From Thalassobium sp. R2A62 (GTDB lineage Bacteria; Pseudomonadota; Alphaproteobacteria; Rhodobacterales; Rhodobacteraceae), in NCBI RefSeq assembly GCF_000161835.1, contig NZ_GG697169.2, positions 2,072,711 to 2,136,710 on the forward strand: a stretch of 64,000 nucleotides of DNA, in the 5' to 3' direction. How positions within the stretch are numbered: position 1 is the first letter of the stretch; every line of letters starts with the position of its first letter. A program made the translations under genes and the position numbers. The notes beneath the pieces were generated by a model. It searched no databases, was not told the DNA's origin, and worked only from the letters and a program-made list of their open reading frames with translations. Positions 18,135 to 27,906 of this stretch are shown piece by piece.

Positions 18135-20033
18135 ATGCGCCTGTCATCCTTGTTCATCGTTCTCGCCACCTTTGCCTTGGCCAGCGTAGCTTCGGTGCTT
18201 GCTGCTCGTACAGCAGTCGCCGTGGTCGAGGACCGGTCGGTCATCGCTGTTCGGTCCCAGTTGGATCTGAACGGATATGAATGGGCCAACGTCCAAGGTG
18301 ACGGTCTCCAAGTTATCCTGGAGGGCGAAGCCCCAGACGAAGCGTCGCGCATTCGTGCTGTTTCATCCGCAGGTCAAATCGTTGACGCGGCTCGGATCAT
18401 CAACGGAATGGACGTCACTGCGACGACCCAAATCGCGGCACCACGTTTTTCGATCGAAATGCTGCGCAATGACAGCGGCGTGTCGTTGATCGGTTTGGTC
18501 CCTGCTGCGGTTGATAGAGACGCAATTAGCGAACGGATCACAGTACTGGCTGATGGATCGGCCGTGACGGACCTGTTGGAAACCGCTGACTATCCTGTGC
18601 CAGATGGCTGGTCCGAAGCGCTCAGCTTTGGTTTGCGGGCATTGGGCGAATTGCCGCGTTCCAAGATTTCGGTCGATGCAGAACGTGTTGCGATCACCGC
18701 GACCAGCGATAGCCCAGAGCAAAAGCGCACGTTTGAAAATTCGCTGTCACGCCGCCGTCCTGGCAACGTACGTGTCGAGCTTAATATCTCGGCGCCCCGC
18801 CCCGTCATAACGCCGTTCACATTGCGCTATACGATTGACGAAACAGGCGGGCATTTTGACTCTTGCTCGGCGGACACTCAGGAAACCGCAGATCGCATTC
18901 TCGCAGCCGCCCGCAGCGCTGGCCTGAATGCCGACGCAAACTGTACCTTGGGATTGGGTGCGCCATCCAAGACATGGGCCGAAGCCGCAGAGATGTCGAT
19001 CGCATCGATCTCTGAATTGGGCGGTGGCTCTGTCACATTCTCGGATGCCGACATCACCCTGATCGCCCCCGAGGGTACAGCACAGGGATTGTTTGACCGC
19101 GTTGTTGGTGAATTGGAAAACGAACTGCCACCAGTGTTTGCTGTGTTCGCGGTTTTGCCAGAAGCCCCAGACGCCGACGACCAAGGCCCTCCAGAATTCA
19201 CGGCGATTCGCAGCCCCGAAGGTTTGGTTCAGCTGCGCGGCCGCGTCAAAGACGACCTAATGAACACCGCTGCAGAAAACTATGCCAAGGCCCGTCTCAG
19301 GATCAGCGATGTCACTATGGGCACACGATTGGATGGCGATCTGCCGGCGAACTGGTCAGTACGGGTCCTTGCCGGCATCGAAGCCTTGGCGGAGCTTAGC
19401 AATGGCGCTGTTGTGGTTCAGCCGGATGTGGTGACTGTCCGCGGGAACACTGGCAACCAAGGCGCTACAGCCAAAATCTCTCAACTCTTGTCTGAAAAGT
19501 TAGGAGAGGCCGAGGATTTCCGGATCGACGTGAAGTACGTTGAACAGCTCGACCCTATTGCGGCGCTGCCGTCTCCAGAAGAATGCATCGAACAGATCCA
19601 AGCGGCGACGTCCAACGCCAAAATCACGTTTGAGCCTGGTTCGGCCAATATCGACGCGGGTGCACGTAGCACCGTGGACCAGATTGCGGAAATCCTTCAG
19701 CGATGCACAAGCACCAAGATCGAGATCGCTGGGTATACGGACAGCCAAGGTCGCGAAGTCATGAACCAACAGCTAAGCCAGCAACGTGCAGAGGCTGTTT
19801 TGACCGCTTTGCGCGCGCGCCGTGTCCCAACCAGCGCATTTACTGCAATTGGCTATGGCGAAGAGAGCCCAATTGCGGATAATGAGACAGAAGACGGCCG
19901 CGAAGCGAACCGCCGGATCGAATTCAAATTGATCCAGCCTGCTCCGACCGAAGAAACGACAACAGCCTTGGAAGAGTTGGAAAACGCATCCGAGGCCGAA
20001 GAAAGCGACACGACTTCCGATGAACAGAACTGA
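18135..20033 (+). CDS. OmpA-family envelope protein
   Basis: This 632-aa exported protein has a hydrophobic N-terminal signal or anchor (residues about 4-23). The long central region contains repeated alpha/beta units resembling BON-type domains (several LxGxVxD or LEGEAPDE-like segments at about 50-70, 115-140 and 360-375). The C-terminal about 115 residues are an OmpA-like peptidoglycan-binding domain: ITFEPGSANID, then IAGYTDSQG, NQQLSQQRAEAV and GYGEESPIADN, with the Asp and Arg that bind meso-diaminopimelate. The tail is acidic. A small coiled-coil membrane protein gene overlaps its end by 14 nt, which suggests a joint role in envelope stability. Confidence 0.88.
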   Translation: MRLSSLFIVLATFALASVASVLAARTAVAVVEDRSVIAVRSQLDLNGYEWANVQGDGLQVILEGEAPDEASRIRAVSSAGQIVDAARIINGMDVTATTQIAAPRFSIEMLRNDSGVSLIGLVPAAVDRDAISERITVLADGSAVTDLLETADYPVPDGWSEALSFGLRALGELPRSKISVDAERVAITATSDSPEQKRTFENSLSRRRPGNVRVELNISAPRPVITPFTLRYTIDETGGHFDSCSADTQETADRILAAARSAGLNADANCTLGLGAPSKTWAEAAEMSIASISELGGGSVTFSDADITLIAPEGTAQGLFDRVVGELENELPPVFAVFAVLPEAPDADDQGPPEFTAIRSPEGLVQLRGRVKDDLMNTAAENYAKARLRISDVTMGTRLDGDLPANWSVRVLAGIEALAELSNGAVVVQPDVVTVRGNTGNQGATAKISQLLSEKLGEAEDFRIDVKYVEQLDPIAALPSPEECIEQIQAATSNAKITFEPGSANIDAGARSTVDQIAEILQRCTSTKIEIAGYTDSQGREVMNQQLSQQRAEAVLTALRARRVPTSAFTAIGYGEESPIADNETEDGREANRRIEFKLIQPAPTEETTTALEELENASEAEESDTTSDEQN

Positions 20034-20346
20034 ATTTATCATCGCCACTGCGATCATCCTGTTCATCGCGTTTTGTTTGGGTTGGTTCGCCAATTGGCTG
20101 ATCCACCGCTTTACGCGGGTTTCCCAATCCGACATCGGCGAGCTTGATAAGATGGCGCAATCCTTGCACGAGGCCGAAGAGACCCGTGACCAAGCGATCA
20201 CCTATCTGCAGCAACGCGAAGCCGAGATCACCAACCAGCTCAGCCAAACCGAAGCAGAGCTGCGTGCGGCGATGGATGGTTTGCGTGACGCGCGCCAAGA
20301 GGCCGAAGAACTACGGTCCTACATCGAGCGTCAAAACGCAGGCTAA
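20020..20346 (+). CDS. Small membrane-anchored coiled-coil protein
   Basis: This 108-aa protein has one N-terminal TM helix (about residues 6-27, ending near NWLIHRF). Its remainder is a charged coiled coil rich in Glu, Gln, Arg and Ala (about 45-105). It overlaps the 3' end of the OmpA-family gene by 14 nt and is therefore probably co-expressed. No named family is recognised. It could be a scaffold of the OmpA-family protein; this is inferred from coupling alone. Its end overlaps the convergent moaE stop by 4 nt. Confidence 0.78.
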   Translation: MNRTEFIIATAIILFIAFCLGWFANWLIHRFTRVSQSDIGELDKMAQSLHEAEETRDQAITYLQQREAEITNQLSQTEAELRAAMDGLRDARQEAEELRSYIERQNAG

Positions 20347-20795
20347 TCTTGGGTCCAACGGGCGAGGTCATCCTCGTCTTGGTCTTTGGCTGCGACCCAC
20401 TCGGCACCTGATGCTGTGACTTCTTTTTTCCAGAACGGTGCGCGGGATTTCAGGTAATCCATCAAGAAGTCCGCGCTCTCAAATGCCGCTCGGCGGTGGC
20501 GGCTGGCTGTGGCCACCATCATGATCTGCTCGTCCGGTGCGAGACGTCCAAACCGGTGGATCACCAAAACCTCAGCGAGGTCCCAACGGCTCCGCGCGTC
20601 GTCACACAATGCCTCAATCGCGCTTTGGGTCATTGCTGGATAATGTTCGATTTTCATGTGGCGCATGTCGTCCGCGGCCGTATCACGGACAATACCGGTA
20701 AAGCTGACAACCGCACCTGCGCCAACCGCGGTTTGGGTGAACTGGTTTAACTCGGCGCCTGCGTCAAAGGCTTCCGACTGAACGCGCACGACCAT
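20343..20795 (-). CDS. moaE: Molybdopterin synthase catalytic subunit
   Basis: This 150-aa large subunit of molybdopterin synthase binds precursor Z (cPMP) and, with MoaD thiocarboxylate, forms the dithiolene. Conserved segments are VSFTGIVRD (about 31-39), HRFGRL near 80 and the active-site lysines in APFWKKEV at about 123-130. It lies 1 nt after the moaD stop, so moaD and moaE form a translational pair. Confidence 0.95.
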   Translation of the reverse strand: MVVRVQSEAFDAGAELNQFTQTAVGAGAVVSFTGIVRDTAADDMRHMKIEHYPAMTQSAIEALCDDARSRWDLAEVLVIHRFGRLAPDEQIMMVATASRHRRAAFESADFLMDYLKSRAPFWKKEVTASGAEWVAAKDQDEDDLARWTQD

Positions 20796-20796
20796 C

Positions 20797-21042
20797 TCAG
20801 CCGCCTGTCATTGGAGGAAAGAATGCGACTTCACGAACACCGTCGAGAGCGCTGCTAAAATCAGCCAACTCTTGATCTAACGCGACCCGCAAGGCGGATG
20901 TGTCCTGAAACGCGGCCGCATACCGCTCTTCCTTGGCACTGAGCTCTGACACGAGGTCCGCAACCGTTGTTGCATTGGTTTCAATCTGCTCGGATGGCAG
21001 GCCAATCCGCTCGCGGACCCATGCGAAATAGACGACATTCAT
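20797..21042 (-). CDS. moaD: Molybdopterin synthase sulfur carrier subunit
   Basis: This 81-aa ubiquitin-like protein ends in FPPMTGG, the C-terminal Gly-Gly that is thiocarboxylated. Two ATGs compete. The one at 21048 overlaps the pgsA stop as ATGA. The one at 21042 is chosen because GAGG lies about 8 nt upstream and the family N-terminus (MNVVYFAW) begins there. Either way it is coupled to pgsA and followed by moaE. Confidence 0.93.
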   Translation of the reverse strand: MNVVYFAWVRERIGLPSEQIETNATTVADLVSELSAKEERYAAAFQDTSALRVALDQELADFSSALDGVREVAFFPPMTGG

Positions 21043-21044
21043 GG

Positions 21045-21707
21045 TCATGCCTCGCGCAGGTGAGGCATCGCTTTGCGAAGATAATCGATACCAGTGATCA
21101 ATGTCAGGAATGCCGCAATCCACAGCAACGCTGTGCCGCCGTACCAGCATGCGTCCCAGCCCATCGACAGCCAGCGCAGTCCCAGTTCATCTTCGATTTG
21201 ACCATCGAGAATGGCCTGCTGCATTTCAGGCGTCATGCCGAGAGACCGATCAATCAGGTAATGCTCGAACGCGCCTTTGGCAAAGAGCACCGCAATCGCA
21301 ACCATCTGTGCAGTCGTTTTCCACTTGGCGAGTGTGGTCACTTTGAGCGTTCCTGCAGTGTCACCTAGGAATTCACGCAGGCCCGACACAAAAATCTCGC
21401 GGAAAATTATCACCGTAGCGGGCAACAATATCCAAGGCGTCATGCCGGAAAATCCGGTGATGACGATCAATGCGATCACGACCATCGCCTTGTCCGCGAT
21501 GGGGTCCAGCATCGCACCAAACTTGCTCTCTTGTTTCCAAGCGCGGGCCAAATACCCATCAACCCAGTCGGTCAGAGCCGCCACAATGAACAGCGTCAAC
21601 GCAAACCAATCCGCAAGCGGACGGTTAAAGTAGAGAAACATCACGACAACACCGGGGGCCGCAGCCAACCGGAGCACTGTGAGGATATTAGGTAAGTTCC
21701 ATTTCAT
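21045..21707 (-). CDS. pgsA: CDP-diacylglycerol--glycerol-3-phosphate 3-phosphatidyltransferase
   Basis: This 220-aa inner-membrane enzyme forms phosphatidylglycerol phosphate. The CDP-alcohol phosphotransferase signature D-G-x2-A-R-x8-G-x3-D-x3-D is complete in the segment from TDWVDGYLARAWKQESKF to LDPIADKAM (about residues 46-72). Around four to five TM helices are seen. It follows uvrC on the same strand (88-bp gap) and overlaps or abuts moaD, a gene order I recall from Rhodobacterales genomes. Confidence 0.95.
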   Translation of the reverse strand: MKWNLPNILTVLRLAAAPGVVVMFLYFNRPLADWFALTLFIVAALTDWVDGYLARAWKQESKFGAMLDPIADKAMVVIALIVITGFSGMTPWILLPATVIIFREIFVSGLREFLGDTAGTLKVTTLAKWKTTAQMVAIAVLFAKGAFEHYLIDRSLGMTPEMQQAILDGQIEDELGLRWLSMGWDACWYGGTALLWIAAFLTLITGIDYLRKAMPHLREA

Positions 21708-21795
21708 GCGCCGATCCTAGAACGTCCCGCAGGGCATGACCAGACGAACTCAGGCTTAGACGAGAAGAACTCATCAGATTGTGAGCAATGATCCG

Positions 21796-23688
21796 CTATC
21801 CACGCTCATGAAAATAGTCATAGATCGTTTCGGCCATCGCACTGGAAATCCCGTCTACCGCTTTGAGATCGGCGAGGTTCGCGCGTCCCACCGCCTTGGC
21901 CGACCCAAAATGTGCCAACAACGCCCGTTTACGTGTCGCACCAACGCCAGGCACATCATCAAGGGGCGTCGCACCAATCGCCTTGGACCGCTTGGCACGG
22001 TGTGTCCCAATCGCAAACCTGTGGGCCTCATCGCGCATACGCTGGATGAAATAGAGCACGGGATCATTGTGGCGCAGCGCCATGACCTGCTTGCCTGTGC
22101 GGTGAAATTCTTCTTTGCCAGCGTCGCGGTCTTCCCCCTTGGCAACCCCCACCATCGCGAGATCGTCGACACCCATTTCCGTCATGATCTGGCGAACAGC
22201 ACTGACCTGCCCGGCACCACCGTCGATCAACAACAGGTCGGGCCACATACTCTTTTCTTTGTCTGGGTCTTCCTTCAGCAATCGTTTGAAGCGGCGCATC
22301 AGCACCTCTTTCATCATGCCAAAATCATCACCGGGGGTTAGTTCGTCGCCTCGAATGTTGAATTTGCGATACTGGTTTTTCTCAAACCCATCCGGACCTG
22401 CGACAATCATCGCACCGACAGCATGTGCTCCCTGAATATGCGAGTTGTCGTAGACCTCGATACGTTTCGGCGGTTCAGCCAAATCAAACGCATCTGCGAC
22501 ACCCTTTAACAGTTTGGTTTGGGTGGCCGTCTCTGACATTTTCCTTGCGAGGCTCTCGCGGGCATTTCGCATGGCACCGCCAACGAGATCCGCCTTCTCG
22601 CCTCGTTGAGGGACAGCGACATCTACTTTGCGGCCTGCCTTTTGGGACAGCGCATCAATGACCAAATCCTCGTCATCCAAACCGTGGCTCATCAAAACAG
22701 CCTTGGGTGGCTCACGATCTGAATAGAACTGCAAAACAAACGCCTGCATGACTTCGGCCGCATCAACATCATCCCCGACCCGTGGATAATAGTCGCGGTT
22801 GCCCCAGTTCTGATTGGCGCGGATAAAAAACACCTGAACACAGGCCTGTCCGTTCTGCATGTGCAGCGCAATAATGTCAGCTTCGGCCACACCCTGCGGG
22901 TTGATGCCTTGCTGGGTCTGCATCTGTGTCATCGCACGGATGCGGTCGCGAAGCGCTGCGGCGCGCTCAAACTCCATGTTCTCGGATGCTTCGGCCATAT
23001 CCTTGGCCAACTGTCCTTGAACCGACGTTGATTTCCCCGACAAAAACCGCGACGCATCATCGACCAGTTTCGCATAATCATCTGGCTCGATCAGCCCGAC
23101 ACATGGGCCCGCACACCGCTTGATTTGATAGAGCAAACAGGGCCTCGTCCGAGACTCGAATGTCGCGTCGGTACAGGTCCGCAACAAGAATACCTTTTGC
23201 AATTGATTGAGCGATCGGTTCACCGCCCCTGCGCTGGCAAAGGGGCCATAGTAGCTGCCCTTTTGCTTTTTGGCGCCGCGGTGTTTCTTGATCTGTGGGA
23301 ACGCGTGATCTTTGGTGACAAGGATATTTGGAAAACTCTTGTCGTCCCGCAACAGCACATTGAATTTCGGCTTGAGCTGCTTGATCAAGTTCTGTTCAAG
23401 CAACAGCGCCTCGGTTTCTGTCTTGGTCGTCAGAAACATCATCGCCGCTGTATTTCGGATCATCCGGTCGATCCGCGCACTATGGCCGCTGGGCCGTGCG
23501 TAGTTGGACACCCTCGCCTTGAGATTGCGCGCCTTGCCGACGTATAGGACCCGCGCCTGCTCATCCAGCATGCGGTACACCCCCGGCGAGCTATCCAGCG
23601 TCTTGAGATAGGCCGCGATGCACTCGTGCCCCTTTAGCCCAGATGCAAAGTTGGCCTGTTCGGCTGAAAGGTTGTTGTTATGAGACAT
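21796..23688 (-). CDS. uvrC: Excinuclease ABC subunit C
   Basis: This 630-aa nuclease subunit of nucleotide excision repair makes both incisions around the lesion. Domains in order: GIY-YIG nuclease ([19 protein letters not shown], about 33-51), Cys-containing region ([15 protein letters not shown] near 184), UVR helix-hairpin for UvrB binding (about 220-250), RNase H-like C-terminal nuclease ([19 protein letters not shown] near 407), and terminal helix-hairpin-helix repeats (about 570-625). Length is typical. It is the first gene of the likely uvrC-pgsA-moaD-moaE transcript. Confidence 0.96.
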   Translation of the reverse strand: MSHNNNLSAEQANFASGLKGHECIAAYLKTLDSSPGVYRMLDEQARVLYVGKARNLKARVSNYARPSGHSARIDRMIRNTAAMMFLTTKTETEALLLEQNLIKQLKPKFNVLLRDDKSFPNILVTKDHAFPQIKKHRGAKKQKGSYYGPFASAGAVNRSLNQLQKVFLLRTCTDATFESRTRPCLLYQIKRCAGPCVGLIEPDDYAKLVDDASRFLSGKSTSVQGQLAKDMAEASENMEFERAAALRDRIRAMTQMQTQQGINPQGVAEADIIALHMQNGQACVQVFFIRANQNWGNRDYYPRVGDDVDAAEVMQAFVLQFYSDREPPKAVLMSHGLDDEDLVIDALSQKAGRKVDVAVPQRGEKADLVGGAMRNARESLARKMSETATQTKLLKGVADAFDLAEPPKRIEVYDNSHIQGAHAVGAMIVAGPDGFEKNQYRKFNIRGDELTPGDDFGMMKEVLMRRFKRLLKEDPDKEKSMWPDLLLIDGGAGQVSAVRQIMTEMGVDDLAMVGVAKGEDRDAGKEEFHRTGKQVMALRHNDPVLYFIQRMRDEAHRFAIGTHRAKRSKAIGATPLDDVPGVGATRKRALLAHFGSAKAVGRANLADLKAVDGISSAMAETIYDYFHERG

Positions 23689-24030
23689 GCGACCTCAGAG
23701 CTGTGATTCTGGTGCTTCTGCGCATCTTAGTGCGCTTCGGACAAGAGAAAAGCTGTCCACGTTTCTGTGGATAACTCCGTGGGGAACTTTGATCTGACAC
23801 CGATTATCCCATGTTTTTTAGGCCCTTGACTAGTCTGCACAAAAAATAGGCACAATAATAATTCATTGTTTTCAAACGATATTTTATTGAATTTTTACAA
23901 ACCTTTGATTTTATTAGGTTTTGTTAAAAAAGCGTTACCGTAGCATCCAGCAGGTGCACAACTTGGGCGCTAGACCCACAACCACAGTCGCCAACGTCCG
24001 TTTCTAGCCGATCAACACCGATACGAGGCG
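23689..24030. other. Intergenic region, AT-rich block upstream of uvrC
   Basis: About 340 bp without a gene. Positions about 23815-23935 are strikingly AT-rich (runs of T and A, TTTTATTG, TTTTTAC, GTTAAAAAA) compared with the surrounding GC-rich genes. This probably holds the uvrC promoter and perhaps the end of the antiporter transcript. I see no reliable hairpin terminator, RNA gene or ORF with coding character. Confidence 0.5.
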
Positions 24031-25011
24031 TTAGACCAACACGCTGACGATATAGATGACATAGAGGGCCGACAGAGCAATGCCCCACCCACGGGTAATG
24101 TCCTGGCGAAAGAAGACAAACGGAAGCAAAAGCAGCGATGCACCGAGCATGATCCACAAATCAAAGCGCAAGAAGCCCGGATCAACTGGGATTGGACCAA
24201 CAAGGGACGCCACGCCAGTGATCGCCAGCAAGTTGAACATGTTTGATCCAATGACGTTACCCAGCGCCACATCGGCCTGACGCCGGATCGCGGCAACGAC
24301 TGTGGTCGCCAACTCGGGCAATGATGTCCCGACGGCAACAAGGGTCAGGCCAATGACCGTTTCGCTCATCCCAAAGGTGCGGGCGATGTTAACCGATCCG
24401 TCGACCAACAGGCTAGCGCCAAGTGGCAACCCGATCATACCCAACACCAAGAACATAGCGATGCGCCAACCCGGAAGCTGGGGATCTGCGCCCTCAACGT
24501 CATCCTCTTGATCCGCAAGACCTTTGCAAGATTTCCGGTGCGACTTAGCATCCATCAACGCGGTGAAAATCATGAACGCGAGACCCGTCAAAAGGATCAA
24601 ACCATGCCACCACGTGATCGGTCCAAAGAAACACAGAACGATGAACAGAACCGATGCAATGAGCATCTGAACATAGGATTTTCGTGTGCTGCACTCGCTC
24701 GTGTGGAGCGTGGCAAGCAGCGCCGGAATGCCTAACACAAGCAATACGTTTGCAGTGTTCGATCCAACAACATTACCCAACGCAATCCCTGGCACACCTT
24801 CGGTGATGGCTTGGATCGCGACCAGGAGTTCGGGGGCTGAAGTGCCAAAGGCCACGATCGTCAAAGAGACGATCAACGCAGGCACACCCAACCGAAGACT
24901 AAGGTTAACCGCACCTTTTACCAACGCATCACCAGCCAAAAGCAAGATCACCAACCCCAACGAAACAGAGATCCAATCCTGTAGAGGACCCTGCGGTAGA
25001 AAATCCATCAT
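24031..25011 (-). CDS. Calcium/sodium antiporter, CaCA family (YrbG-like)
   Basis: This 326-aa membrane exchanger consists of two inverted homologous halves of five TMs. The alpha-repeat signatures are intact: TIVAFGTSAPELLVA with GNVVGSNTANVLLVLG in the first half, and TLVAVGTSLPELATT with GNVIGSNMFNLLAITG in the second. The central loop is Lys, Asp and Cys rich (about residues 150-175). Its ATG overlaps the stop of the upstream small zinc-ribbon gene (ATGA). Confidence 0.92.
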   Translation of the reverse strand: MMDFLPQGPLQDWISVSLGLVILLLAGDALVKGAVNLSLRLGVPALIVSLTIVAFGTSAPELLVAIQAITEGVPGIALGNVVGSNTANVLLVLGIPALLATLHTSECSTRKSYVQMLIASVLFIVLCFFGPITWWHGLILLTGLAFMIFTALMDAKSHRKSCKGLADQEDDVEGADPQLPGWRIAMFLVLGMIGLPLGASLLVDGSVNIARTFGMSETVIGLTLVAVGTSLPELATTVVAAIRRQADVALGNVIGSNMFNLLAITGVASLVGPIPVDPGFLRFDLWIMLGASLLLLPFVFFRQDITRGWGIALSALYVIYIVSVLV

Positions 25012-25175
25012 GAGAGCCTCGATTTGCAGGGACAGGGGCCGCGACCAATGCGGTAGCGTCCACAGGATTTACATTTTGCATCGGCCAACCGCTGTTGCCC
25101 AGGGAATTTGAATTTCCCAAACATAGCGAGCACGCCGATAAACACCAGAAAGAGTGATACGATCTTAAAGATCAC
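25008..25175 (-). CDS. Small membrane protein with C-terminal zinc ribbon (55 aa)
   Basis: This short gene has a GTG start at 25175 immediately after the TAG of the S49 peptidase gene and a TGA at 25010-25008 that overlaps the antiporter ATG. The product has one hydrophobic helix (residues about 3-19), then a basic linker, then four cysteines as CKSC (35-38) and CPC (48-50), a compact rubredoxin-like or zinc-ribbon knuckle. The perfect fit between the two neighbouring genes and the composition argue that it is real. I recall similar short proteins in Rhodobacterales, but no function is known. Confidence 0.82.
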   Translation of the reverse strand: MIFKIVSLFLVFIGVLAMFGKFKFPGQQRLADAKCKSCGRYRIGRGPCPCKSRLS

Positions 25176-25970
25176 CTAGAGCCCAAAACGTGCGTAAGCC
25201 GCACGCTCCTCAAGACCATCATACGTACCCTGAACCAACTGAGCGCCGAACCGTTGGAACAGCGAACGTTTGCGGTCGAACGAACGGAATTTCACGTCTT
25301 CGCCGAACCGGTCCTTCATAACAGGAACCAAATGACCAACAGCATCGGCCAGTCCAACCTCGATTGAGGCGGCCCCGACCCAAATTTCGCCGGTGAACAA
25401 ATCCTGCGTTTCATCCAACTTGCCCGCACGACGCTCGGACACATGGGACTTAAAGCTATTGTGAATCTGCTCAAGCATCCCCTTGAGACGCTTCACATCA
25501 GCAGGTTTTTCAGCTTGGAACGGGTCCAACATGCTCTTGGATTTGCCAGCTGTATAGACGCGACGCTCGACACCATAGCGACCGATGGCTTCGTTCAAAC
25601 CAAATCCCGCCGAAATCACACCGATCGAACCGACAACAGATGATGGATCTACGAAAATCTCATCAGCCGCAGACGCGAGCCAGTACCCGCCAGAGGCCGC
25701 CACGTCCTCGACAAAGGCAAAGACAGGGATGTCTTTTTCTTGGGACAGACGGCGGATGCGGGCACCGATTAATGACGATTGAACCGGGCTGCCGCCGGGC
25801 GAATTGATGACCAATGCAACAGCGCTTGGTTTGCCCTTGGAAAAGGCTTTTTTAAGAAGCGGTGCAAGCGATGCATCGTCCAATCCGCGCCCGCCGGATG
25901 TTATGACGCCTTGGAGGCGGACAACCGAAACGGACGGCTTGGTTTTGCGAAACGGGATCCAGTTTTTCAT
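25176..25970 (-). CDS. S49 family peptidase (SohB/SppA-like)
   Basis: This 264-aa serine protease has the ClpP/crotonase-like fold of signal-peptide peptidase A. The nucleophile region VEDVAASGGYWLASAADEI is at about residues 97-115, followed by DPSSVVGSIGVIS. NSPGGSP near 70 forms the oxyanion part. No signal peptide or clear TM is seen at the N-terminus (basic KNWIPFRKTK), unlike many SppA, so it may be peripheral. ATG at 25970 was chosen; a longer in-frame start at 26051 adds unconserved Arg-rich sequence. The next two small genes (zinc-ribbon protein, antiporter) are coupled to it. Confidence 0.9.
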   Translation of the reverse strand: MKNWIPFRKTKPSVSVVRLQGVITSGGRGLDDASLAPLLKKAFSKGKPSAVALVINSPGGSPVQSSLIGARIRRLSQEKDIPVFAFVEDVAASGGYWLASAADEIFVDPSSVVGSIGVISAGFGLNEAIGRYGVERRVYTAGKSKSMLDPFQAEKPADVKRLKGMLEQIHNSFKSHVSERRAGKLDETQDLFTGEIWVGAASIEVGLADAVGHLVPVMKDRFGEDVKFRSFDRKRSLFQRFGAQLVQGTYDGLEERAAYARFGL

Positions 25971-26054
25971 AGCGCAAGATGTAGGCGTCCGGTGGCGTCG
26001 GGACAAGATGGGACGCAACGGGACGGCTGCTTTGGTGTCAATATTGCACACTCT

Positions 26055-26816
26055 TTATTGGCGGATGCGCCACCCAGTGCGGAAAATCCATCCGATAAAG
26101 GCAAGGCAGAGTGCGGTGAACAGCGAGATGGCAAACAGACTGATGCCAATGCTAACGTCTGCCTGATCAAAGAAGGCCCACCGGAAACCCGAAATCAAAT
26201 AGACGACTGGATTGAACATTGCGATGTTTTGCCAAATGCCGGGAAGCATCGAAATCGAATAAAAGCTGCCACCTAGAAATACGAGAGGTGTAATGATCAA
26301 GAGGGGGATCAGCTGAAGCTGTTCGAAATTCTGCGCCCAAATACCGATGATGAAGCCCAGCAAACTGAAGCTAAGACAGGTCAGGATAAGAAAGGCCAAC
26401 ATCGCAATCGGATGCGCGATGGTGAGATCGACAAAGAAAAACGCAGTACCCAAAATGACCAAGCCAATGAACAACGCTTTGGTTGCCGCAGCCCCCACAT
26501 AACCGATCACGATCTCCAGAAAACTGACGGGCGCCGAGAGCACCTCGTAGATGGTGCCCAAAAATTTGGGAAAATAAATGCCAAAGGATGCGTTCGCCGT
26601 CGCTTGGGTCATGACCGACAACATAATCAACCCCGGTACGATGAAAGCGCCATAAGAGATGCCTTCAACCTGGTCAATTCGACTGCCGATCGCGGCTCCG
26701 AACACAACAAAGTAGAGAGCCGTCGAAATCACCGGCGAGATAAAGCTCTGGGTCAGTGTGCGAAAGAAACGCGCCATTTCAAAGAGATAGATGGACCGTA
26801 TCGCCTGAACGTTCAT
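26055..26816 (-). CDS. ABC-2 type transporter permease
   Basis: This 253-aa permease has six hydrophobic helices and the ABC-2 layout (YadH/NodJ-like): an N-terminal cytoplasmic helix, [16 protein letters not shown] as TM1, and [20 protein letters not shown] in the conserved C-terminal part. It overlaps the ATPase gene by 4 nt (ATGA) and forms a two-gene exporter with it. The substrate is unknown; relatives export polysaccharides or drugs. Confidence 0.92.
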   Translation of the reverse strand: MNVQAIRSIYLFEMARFFRTLTQSFISPVISTALYFVVFGAAIGSRIDQVEGISYGAFIVPGLIMLSVMTQATANASFGIYFPKFLGTIYEVLSAPVSFLEIVIGYVGAAATKALFIGLVILGTAFFFVDLTIAHPIAMLAFLILTCLSFSLLGFIIGIWAQNFEQLQLIPLLIITPLVFLGGSFYSISMLPGIWQNIAMFNPVVYLISGFRWAFFDQADVSIGISLFAISLFTALCLAFIGWIFRTGWRIRQ

Positions 26817-27739
26817 GACTTGTCCTTTACGAGCCCGACAAAGATATCCTCGAGCGAGCTTTGTTCAGTTTGAATGTCTTTGAGGATCAGGCCGTTTGCC
26901 TGCAGATCGTTGAGCAGCTTGGTAATGCCCGTGCGGTCAGCGCGTGTGTCGTAGGTATAGATCAGCGACTGAACATCCTCGCCCAAGGTCATTTTATAGG
27001 GCGCCAATTCGGCTGGAATTTTTGTGCATGGTTCTGCCAGCTCAATCCGCAACGACTTTTGCCCCATCTGAGCCATCAGATCAGATTTGTCCTGAACCAA
27101 CAGGATCTCACCGGCACTGATTACACCAACGCGGTCAGCGATCGCTTCGGCCTCTTCGATATAGTGGGTCGTCAGAATGATCGTGACACCGTCCGCTTTT
27201 AGATCAGAAACGGTATCCCACATGTCTTTGCGTAGTTCGACATCCACACCGGCTGTGGGTTCGTCGAGAAAGAGAACACGGGGTTCATGGCTCAGTGCTT
27301 TGGCGATCAACACTCGGCGCTTCATTCCACCTGACAGCGTCATGATCTTGCTGTTCTTCTTGTCCTTCAGAGACAATTTTTCGAGCAAACGGTCGAGGTA
27401 ATCTTCGTTTGGCGGCTTGCCAAACAGACCACGGGAAAATCGAACAGTGTTCATAACCGTTTCAAAAGGTTCGAGGTTGATCTCTTGGGGCACTAGACCG
27501 ATGAGACGGCGCGCGGCACGGTAGTCCGTTACGACGTCATGCCCACCTACAGTGATGCGACCGCCTGTTGGCGTGGTGATCCCACAAATGGTCGAAATGA
27601 GGGTCGTTTTGCCTGCACCATTGGGACCAAGCAGTGCCAGAACTTCAGCCTCGGCGATGTCCAAATTCACTCGTTTGAGCGCTTCAAATTCGGCGCCGTA
27701 TCGTTTGTTCAAATTCTTGACGGATACGAATGCTGTCAT
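26813..27739 (-). CDS. ABC transporter ATP-binding protein (ABC-2 exporter)
   Basis: This 308-aa ATPase partners the adjacent permease. Walker A is [13 protein letters not shown] (about residues 35-47), Q-loop is at VPQEINLE, signature is [15 protein letters not shown] (about 137-151), Walker B is [12 protein letters not shown] and the H-loop is [16 protein letters not shown]-terminal extension of about 80 residues is typical of YadG-like drug or lipid exporters. ATG at 27739 was chosen; a possible in-frame start at 27862 adds a Cys/Arg-rich stretch unlike the family. Confidence 0.93.
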   Translation of the reverse strand: MTAFVSVKNLNKRYGAEFEALKRVNLDIAEAEVLALLGPNGAGKTTLISTICGITTPTGGRITVGGHDVVTDYRAARRLIGLVPQEINLEPFETVMNTVRFSRGLFGKPPNEDYLDRLLEKLSLKDKKNSKIMTLSGGMKRRVLIAKALSHEPRVLFLDEPTAGVDVELRKDMWDTVSDLKADGVTIILTTHYIEEAEAIADRVGVISAGEILLVQDKSDLMAQMGQKSLRIELAEPCTKIPAELAPYKMTLGEDVQSLIYTYDTRADRTGITKLLNDLQANGLILKDIQTEQSSLEDIFVGLVKDKS

Positions 27740-27906
27740 CTCAACCCCTATGTGTTGTTCCCCTGATAGCCTCCTCTCGCCTCTAGTGAAACCAACATGT
27801 TGTAATGCCGTGCTGTTACGCTGACTGCAGGGTCTCAAAATCAAGATACCTACATGACGCATTTTAGGCTAAACTGTACCGAATTTCATCTTTCACGGGT
27901 TCCAGT

